From contig JABUQX010088545.1 of the NCBI GenBank assembly GCA_015478945.1, forward strand, positions 20,001 through 30,000: a stretch of DNA of 10,000 bases. The letters are read 5' to 3'. The DNA comes from Trachelipus rathkii. Lineage: Eukaryota; Arthropoda; Malacostraca; Isopoda; Trachelipodidae. This document shows, one piece after another, positions 6,501 to 10,000 of this stretch (position 1 is its first letter; every line of letters begins with the position of its first letter). The notes beneath the pieces are model-generated. The model was not told where the DNA came from, searched no databases, and saw only the letters and a program-made list of their open reading frames with translations. The translations under genes and the position numbers were made by a program.

Positions 6501-9161
6501 AATGTCACTAAGGACAACATAATTATTAGTTCTAAATACTAAAAGTAATTTTAAAAGGGAGTTCATTAAATCTAAACCAGCATAAGAAGCCTGATTCAAG
6601 GAAGGGCTGTCTTTAGATATTTTAAAAGAGCAATTAAAGACAGGTCTTATCTTAGTTGTGATCTGCTCCTCACTTCTTATTATAGGTCTGTGAGGTATAA
6701 ATATATAATCACATCTCTTAAATTTAGGAATATTTACAATTTCAATTATATTATCTTGCAAATATTGAGAAAAAATATTATTATAACTTTCTACAAGTCC
6801 TTTTTGCTTAAGAGAAGAATAGACTCTATTCAATACTCTCAAGGAAATATCAAAATTTGAAGCAACATTTTTAATTTTTTCTTCTATCCAAGGAAGTTTG
6901 ACATAATAATTGCCATCCTGGAAAGAAATATCATTCTTAAATTTTTTAATCATGATCTCATCATAAGAGGCTAGATCATTATCCTCTTTAGTAGGAATAC
7001 CAACACTCTCCATGGACAACAAATATTCAAGTCCATGTTCTACTTCAGAATCATCATAAATATTATCAAAAGGGTGAAAATAACTTTTAATAGGATTTAA
7101 AATCAAATTTACAATGGTTTCATTTACTAAAGCAGACTCCTCCTTTTCTATCAATGGAGATTGCATATTCACTTTACTTACTTCTATGATTTGATTTCTG
7201 GTTAAAAAATTTTGAACATTACCTATAGGTATAAACTTATTTGCAATTTTAAAACAACTTCCAGACATTATATTAACTAAATTAAAAGAAGGAAGAAATT
7301 GAATAATGTCTGTGCCTAATAAACAATCTATGTCAAACATATCATGGTCTCCACTGTCATAAAAAAAAGAATCAGCTAAAGGAATACCATTTTTCTTAAA
7401 ATTTTCAACCGCTTTATTCATGCCGTGAATTCTATAATTTAATTTTAAATCATTGTCAATGAGGAAAGGCATGCTAAAAACTTCCCGATCATTAAATTGT
7501 AAACCCAATAACAGTTGCTGAAAAATTCGCTGTTTTGCACCAATGAAAGTTTGAATATTGTACTCTAATTCATGTAAATTATCAAAATTATTAATTAAAC
7601 CTGTCATGGCATTTTTAGATATGTAAGAGCGTTGACTACATGTATCTATTGCTCCTCTTACTGTAACCTTTTTGTTGCCTTTAAAGAGTTGAAAGGAAAT
7701 TGTTGGCAACAAATACACTTTATCCACATTTTGTTGGAAACTTATACATAAGGAGCTAACAGACTCATTTTGCTCATTTGGGATATCATTGGGACAAAAA
7801 GCTGTTATATGGGAATTAGCTTTACACTTAAAACAATTAAATCTTAATTTATTTTTAATACCATAACATTTTTCAGGCACATGACCCAAACCTCCACAAT
7901 GATGACACATGTTTAGCTCTTTGGCACGTTTTATACGCTGAGGCACTGTTGGATACTTGTCACATAAATAGAGAGGATGATTTTTTAATTGACATAGCTT
8001 ACAAATTGTAGGGTTGTAAGTTTGAGTTTCTATTTTATTATTTACATACATTTTAGAATCTTTACTATTATTTACAGTTTTAAAATTTTGAAGAGTACTA
8101 GATTTAGGAGCTTTAGTAGCTTGAAAAACTTTATTTACTTTAGCTTTGGTTGATACATCCTTCCTATTTTGGGACAAAATACTTAAAGTATTAATAACCT
8201 CATTATAATGATCAAAAATTTGTACCAAAGTAGGATAATTATTTGCAATTTTATGTATTAATTCACTTTTAAACACTTTAGGCAATTTTTGAAATATTAT
8301 ATTACTCAAGAGTAGACTTCCAGATGTATCAGCTTCTAAAAAGTCTACTTCATAACTCTTAAGTTCATAAATCATTGACCTAAGTTCATTTATATACACT
8401 TTCAATTTCAAAAAGCCTTCATCATAGCCTTCATCAACCTTAAGATCTAAAATATTATTTATATTTTCATTAATTATGAAAGGCCTATCAAGAAATTCTT
8501 TCTTTAATAACCTTAAGGCTATGTCATAGTTTTCATCTGTAATAGACAGATGGCTTACTACTTTAAGAGCATAATCCTTTAAAAAACTAATTAAATAAGT
8601 AAGCTTTACTGAATTGGTTAAATTACTCCTATTACCGATTAAATTATTAAATTTATTAAGGAAATTGGAAAAAAGTAATTTATTCTTTCCCAATCCATCA
8701 AAAACTTCGCACTGCAACTGAGGCAGTTTAGAATCATTTATATTAACCTTATTTATTAAATCCAAAAAATTATCAGTATTTACACTCTCATTTATTTTTA
8801 CAATTTCTTTTGGAAAATATTTTTCAAAGGACAATAACTCAGCTGACAACTCAAAATGGTAATCTACTTGACCTTCAAGCTCAGAATTAAAATAAGAAGG
8901 ATCTAAATTATCTACATTATTATCAGACAACAGTATGACAATCTCTTCATCCAAACTTTTAATAGAATAGACTTCTTTCTCAATATCAGTATTTACAGCT
9001 CTAAATAGAGGCTCTGTTAATTTATTTTCATTACCAAAAGCAGTTAACTTTTTTAAATTATTAGTAATTTTTGCTTTAGAAATAGCTCTTTTTCTTATCA
9101 AAGCTTTAACAGAAGCTTTACAAGAGCTTAAAGCTTGAGCTTCTTCATCAGTTAGGCCCAT
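3582..9161 (-). CDS. BEL/Pao gag-pol polyprotein, intact
   Basis: One frame of 1859 codons encodes the whole replication machinery of the element. In order: BEL gag domain (DUF1759-like, about residues 144-285); three cysteine/histidine knuckles (C387 to C456); retroviral-type aspartic protease (DUF1758-like, DTCSQ at D506); reverse transcriptase (about 815-995, D886 in SDIKQAF and FVDN at 959-962); RNase H (D1130, E1170, D1201, D1256); integrase with an H2C2 zinc finger (C1476, C1479) and D1512, D1576, E1623; a DUF5641-type domain (about 1742-1808); and a basic tail with GRPKRQAA. The start is the ATG at 9161-9159, with A at -3 and G at +4. The frame extends seven codons further back, to a TTG at 9182, but an in-frame TAG at 9191-9189 leaves no earlier ATG. 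There is no gag/pol frameshift, as in many BEL elements. The product would be cleaved by its own protease in cytoplasmic particles. No disabling stop is seen. Confidence 0.93.
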   Translation of the reverse strand: MGLTDEEAQALSSCKASVKALIRKRAISKAKITNNLKKLTAFGNENKLTEPLFRAVNTDIEKEVYSIKSLDEEIVILLSDNNVDNLDPSYFNSELEGQVDYHFELSAELLSFEKYFPKEIVKINESVNTDNFLDLINKVNINDSKLPQLQCEVFDGLGKNKLLFSNFLNKFNNLIGNRSNLTNSVKLTYLISFLKDYALKVVSHLSITDENYDIALRLLKKEFLDRPFIINENINNILDLKVDEGYDEGFLKLKVYINELRSMIYELKSYEVDFLEADTSGSLLLSNIIFQKLPKVFKSELIHKIANNYPTLVQIFDHYNEVINTLSILSQNRKDVSTKAKVNKVFQATKAPKSSTLQNFKTVNNSKDSKMYVNNKIETQTYNPTICKLCQLKNHPLYLCDKYPTVPQRIKRAKELNMCHHCGGLGHVPEKCYGIKNKLRFNCFKCKANSHITAFCPNDIPNEQNESVSSLCISFQQNVDKVYLLPTISFQLFKGNKKVTVRGAIDTCSQRSYISKNAMTGLINNFDNLHELEYNIQTFIGAKQRIFQQLLLGLQFNDREVFSMPFLIDNDLKLNYRIHGMNKAVENFKKNGIPLADSFFYDSGDHDMFDIDCLLGTDIIQFLPSFNLVNIMSGSCFKIANKFIPIGNVQNFLTRNQIIEVSKVNMQSPLIEKEESALVNETIVNLILNPIKSYFHPFDNIYDDSEVEHGLEYLLSMESVGIPTKEDNDLASYDEIMIKKFKNDISFQDGNYYVKLPWIEEKIKNVASNFDISLRVLNRVYSSLKQKGLVESYNNIFSQYLQDNIIEIVNIPKFKRCDYIFIPHRPIIRSEEQITTKIRPVFNCSFKISKDSPSLNQASYAGLDLMNSLLKLLLVFRTNNYVVLSDIKQAFLSIKLRDEYDKNKFCFLWYQKDELISFRFKTLLFGYTASPFILHYIMKHHVEKFPDDKCRDILSSNFFVDNLIFTGNNCKELEKLYHLTFERMNQGGFELRSWNSNCEQLCESMRMDGRYVEHENEYEKVLGYKCNLKKDSLHVSSVSYRSSCSTKRQILSETSKLFDPLGLTIPITVRGKLLMRSVWEAKKEWDEKLPGEMLTEWGKLKEDLNELSKIEFPRQVVNESESYGLNIFCDSSAKCYGFVAYGSSEGKNNLLFAKAKVTPVKKTYSIPTLELLGVLLALKCISTILDSYFNIIFEYVNIGVDSQVVLNWLLTGETKVKAKYVNNRLKDVITLCDDIRSKYKLKIIFNYVQTAQNPADLLTRGLTFKQFAKNLNMWKHGPEWLCKDLERWPKFPMLSLSPEFSNFATLNFNTNVINNKHNNIDEILEINKFSKFEKVINITSYLFMFLSKITKEDPCKKALKYWIKKVQNSSYTKEIAFLKSDQKGAIPNLVNNLNLFLDGDDILRSKGRISKCTYFNYDIKNPILLSRYHHFTTLLILKAHKKMQHLGLDSTLNYIRNQGFWIPKARIAIKKVLNQCMLCKKINVRAFKYPKCTDIPKHHMNLVMPFKFTGIDFTGHIFVTNETTGKLDKMFILLFTCLNVRSIHLELVPDMGVTNFLLAFQRFCNLYTIPDFLYSDNARTFVKGADILSRALGSNEFRDELKINNIKHIRIPNYSAWWGSFYERQIRTLKVCMYKVIGRKRLNYFELLTTLSFIKNAINSRPLTYRSEASDLETITPNSFIRLNCNTSLILKDANEEVWKEPDRGSLESTLDTQEQLFNQFKQLWYEAYLLDLREAMTDIYQISWENKIKVNDIVLIKSILKPRPFWMMGRVMEVVIGYDNKIRTVKVKQSNGQILYHSISNLYPLELSLIIDKVSNDKDKSNNGDKAADDSEAVVGRPKRQAALKCDKLIKSKLDSLK
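3740..3935 (-). other. DUF5641-type integrase C-terminal domain (part of gag-pol)
   Basis: The segment from KVNDIVLIK through PFWMMGRVMEV and IRTVKVK to NLYPLEL follows the family pattern 'VGDVVLV...W.LGRV...G.DG.VR...V...LYPLE'. This SH3-like domain ends most BEL polyproteins and is thought to act in integration. A charged tail of about 50 residues follows. Confidence 0.85.
4270..4880 (-). other. Integrase zinc finger and catalytic core (part of gag-pol)
   Basis: The H2C2 finger has histidines in HHFTTLLILKAHKKMQH and cysteines in CMLC (1476, 1479). The core has D1512 in FTGIDFTGHI, D1576 in LYSDNARTF and E1623 in SFYERQIRT, a D-x46-E spacing within the BEL range. It inserts the DNA copy into the host genome. 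Confidence 0.9.
5370..5800 (-). other. RNase H domain (part of gag-pol)
   Basis: The four acidic residues of the RNase H site are visible: D1130 in IFCDSSAKCYG, E1170 in IPTLELLG, D1201 in VDSQVVLNWL and D1256 in NPADLLTRG. This enzyme removes the RNA strand from RNA:DNA hybrids during reverse transcription. Confidence 0.88.
6170..6720 (-). other. Reverse transcriptase domain (part of gag-pol)
   Basis: The landmarks are YIFIPHRPII, then KIRPVFNCSFK (the BEL 'KLRVVFDAS' block), SLNQ, VVLSDIKQAFLSI with catalytic D886, LLFGYTASPF, SNFFVDNLIF (residues 957-966), and GGFELRSWNSN at the end. The usual YVDD box reads FVDN, so the second aspartate is asparagine. All other blocks are intact. Confidence 0.92.
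7250..7720 (-). other. Aspartic protease domain (part of gag-pol)
   Basis: The sequence GAIDTCSQRSYIS (D506) corresponds to the DTG/DSG catalytic loop of retroviral-type proteases, in the BEL setting where SQRSYI follows. The glycine of the triad is cysteine here. Further on, a DCLLGTDII stretch matches the second conserved 'LIG.D' block of the fold. The domain limits are approximate. Confidence 0.75.
7794..9161 (-). other. gag region with zinc knuckles (part of gag-pol)
   Basis: Residues 1-456. The N-terminus is rich in lysine, glutamate and leucine and probably helical. The block starting LPQLQC (near residue 144) through KLTYLISFLKD to a NYDIALRLLKK stretch follows the BEL gag pattern (DUF1759). 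The nucleic-acid-binding part has CKLC...H...C, CHHCGGLGH...C and CFKC...H...C, three zinc knuckles with BEL-type spacing. It forms the particle and packages the RNA. Confidence 0.85.
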
Positions 9162-9188
9162 AATTTTGATTAGGTATATCAACTTAGC

Positions 9189-9200
9189 CTATAATAAAAT
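9189..9200 (-). promoter_or_regulatory. Candidate splice acceptor upstream of gag
   Basis: On the minus strand the T-rich ATTTTATTATAG ends at 9189, 27 bases before the A of the gag ATG. With the donor at 9874 it would define an intron of about 686 bp in the leader. Prediction by eye only. Confidence 0.3.
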
Positions 9201-9526
9201 TTACTATTTGTAGCATAATTTAATTACTGTACCTTAATATTAATAATTTTCTTAACCAATAAATGAAATCCAAATTCATTAAATAGGCAGCTTTATAATT
9301 TTCAATAGCTATAGCCTATCGAACGCATGTACTGCTAGTAGACAAACTTAATTTCTAATTTTAGCATAAATTTGCTTTAATATATGATTATTATAAACTA
9401 TCCCTTCACCAATTACTAACACTATCACTTTTTATAATATATTTACACTAGAAATGTTTAAAATCCATTTCAATTTAACAAAATTCACACTTAAATTTAC
9501 ATTTAGCTTTCGTGAATAATTTATAA

Positions 9527-9617
9527 TATCGATATGTAATCGATATATCGATACATACTCGATACAAATATTGAACAAGGCAATATCGCTCCACTATCGA
9601 TATTGAAAATATCGATC
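9527..9617. promoter_or_regulatory. Cluster of TATCGATA (DRE/CGATA) sites
   Basis: Three perfect TATCGATA octamers (9527-9534, 9546-9553, 9595-9602), one TATCGATC (9610-9617) and one further CGATA (9560-9564) occur within 91 bp. In Drosophila this octamer is the DRE bound by DREF, and clustered CGATA is bound by the boundary factor BEAF-32. Here the cluster lies in the element's leader and could act as a promoter element or a boundary. That role is inferred from fly biology. Confidence 0.55.
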
Positions 9618-9744
9618 TTTCTAAGAACAATACGTCACAGTATAAATATGAATATTTCTACTATGAATACGTAATGCAATTTTTCGATACGAAAATAGAA
9701 ACTTTTTCTGAGTTGAAAATTAATTTTTGAAATAAAAAAATATA

Positions 9745-10000
9745 TGTTAAAATCTTTTTACTTATTATTTTATATTTCGCACAAAGGCCAATTGGGTAAT
9801 TATTACTTTTGGAAAGAATTATTTTAAAATAACAAACTGATTAACACTAATAAAGAAATATAAAAGTGTCTTACCTTATAAATAATTACGGCAACTTTAA
9901 TATGCTTAGGACCTACCAATTTATTACCCAAAACAGTTCCTGGCCAGGCTCTACCTCGAAATAATAAATTATAATTACAGAGATCCTTTGCATTGAATCA
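9745..10000 (-). repeat. Right LTR (5' LTR of the minus-strand BEL element), truncated by window end
   Basis: From about 9808 to the window end the sequence aligns with 2876-3070 of the left LTR, including AGTGTCTTACCTTATA, GCTTAGGACCTAC, GCCAGGCTCTACC and CGAAATAATAAATTATAATTA. The edge is set at TGTTAAAA (9745), which mirrors the other LTR ends; a start nearer 9790 is possible. The two copies differ by numerous one- and two-base indels as well as substitutions. By the length of the left copy, about 480 bp lie beyond the window. Confidence 0.7.
9869..9877 (-). promoter_or_regulatory. Candidate splice donor in the 5' LTR
   Basis: The minus strand reads AAG|GTAAGA, a near-perfect donor, with the intron starting at 9874. 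The same nonamer stands in the left LTR (2939-2947) within a conserved 16-base block. Prediction by eye only. Confidence 0.35.

Larger units (their letters stand above)
9162..9744 (-). other. Leader between right LTR and gag start
   Basis: About 580 bp, very AT-rich, without a recognisable gene. It holds the CGATA cluster (9527-9617), a perfect inverted repeat TTTTCG/CGAAAA (9681-9686 with 9690-9695), and a splice-acceptor-like end (TTATTATAG on the minus strand, ending at 9189). No clear primer-binding site (TGG followed by a tRNA 3'-end complement) adjoins the proposed LTR edge. The region may be element leader, or partly host sequence if the right LTR copy is not the partner of this element. 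Confidence 0.5.
2802..10000 (-). mobile_element. BEL/Pao LTR retrotransposon, nearly complete, right LTR cut by window
   Basis: The element lies on the minus strand: left LTR (3'), short polypurine tract, a single gag-pol frame, leader, then the start of the right LTR (5'). The two LTR pieces share a clearly alignable block (about 2876-3070 against 9808-10000) in the same orientation. The domain order protease, RT, RNase H, integrase and the DUF5641-type tail identify the BEL/Pao group rather than Ty3/gypsy or Ty1/copia. No envelope-like ORF is present. The intact coding frame suggests recent or maintained activity, but the diverged LTR copies do not fit a recent insertion. Confidence 0.85.

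Noticed and set aside
9162..9182. Gag-pol start at 9182
   Set aside because: The codon at 9182-9180 is TTG on the minus strand. In a nuclear eukaryotic setting the first ATG, at 9161, in good context, is the better start.
1..10000. tRNA, rRNA or a new multi-gene system
   Set aside because: No cloverleaf-like or rRNA sequence was seen, and all recognisable coding content belongs to two retrotransposons.

Overview
The window looks like AT-rich nuclear DNA of an arthropod, most likely an insect. No host gene was recognised; almost everything is transposable-element sequence and AT-rich simple repeat. The insect call rests on a BEL/Pao LTR retrotransposon, a jockey-type LINE and a cluster of TATCGATA octamers. 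The exact host cannot be read from the window.

Layout on the + strand. 1-2115 is the 3' part of a badly decayed jockey-clade non-LTR retrotransposon on the + strand: the end of its endonuclease, then the reverse transcriptase and C-terminal region, broken by stops and frameshifts. 2116-2245 and 2556-2801 are AT-dinucleotide arrays that enclose an unrecognised, locally purine-rich island (2246-2555). 2802 to beyond 10000 is a BEL/Pao element on the minus strand. Its parts are a left (3') LTR at about 2802-3542, a short polypurine tract and hairpins at 3541-3579, one uninterrupted 1859-codon gag-pol frame at 3582-9161, a leader of about 580 bp at 9162-9744, and the first ~256 bp of a right (5') LTR that runs off the window.

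The gag-pol frame encodes, in order, a BEL gag domain, cysteine/histidine zinc knuckles, an aspartic protease, reverse transcriptase, RNase H, a zinc-binding plus D-D-E integrase, and the DUF5641-type C-terminal domain. The true start is the ATG at 9161 (minus strand), which has A at -3 and G at +4 and an in-frame stop 30 bp upstream.

No new cellular or defence system was found. The points worth a second look concern the BEL element. An intact 5.6-kb frame lies between LTR copies that differ by many small indels, and no convincing primer-binding site is visible. A splice-donor match is conserved in both LTR copies, with an acceptor-like site just before the gag ATG. Three perfect TATCGATA sites sit within 80 bp of the leader. 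The active-site motifs are variant (FVDN in RT, DTC in protease), and two mutually exclusive hairpins lie between the stop codon and the LTR.
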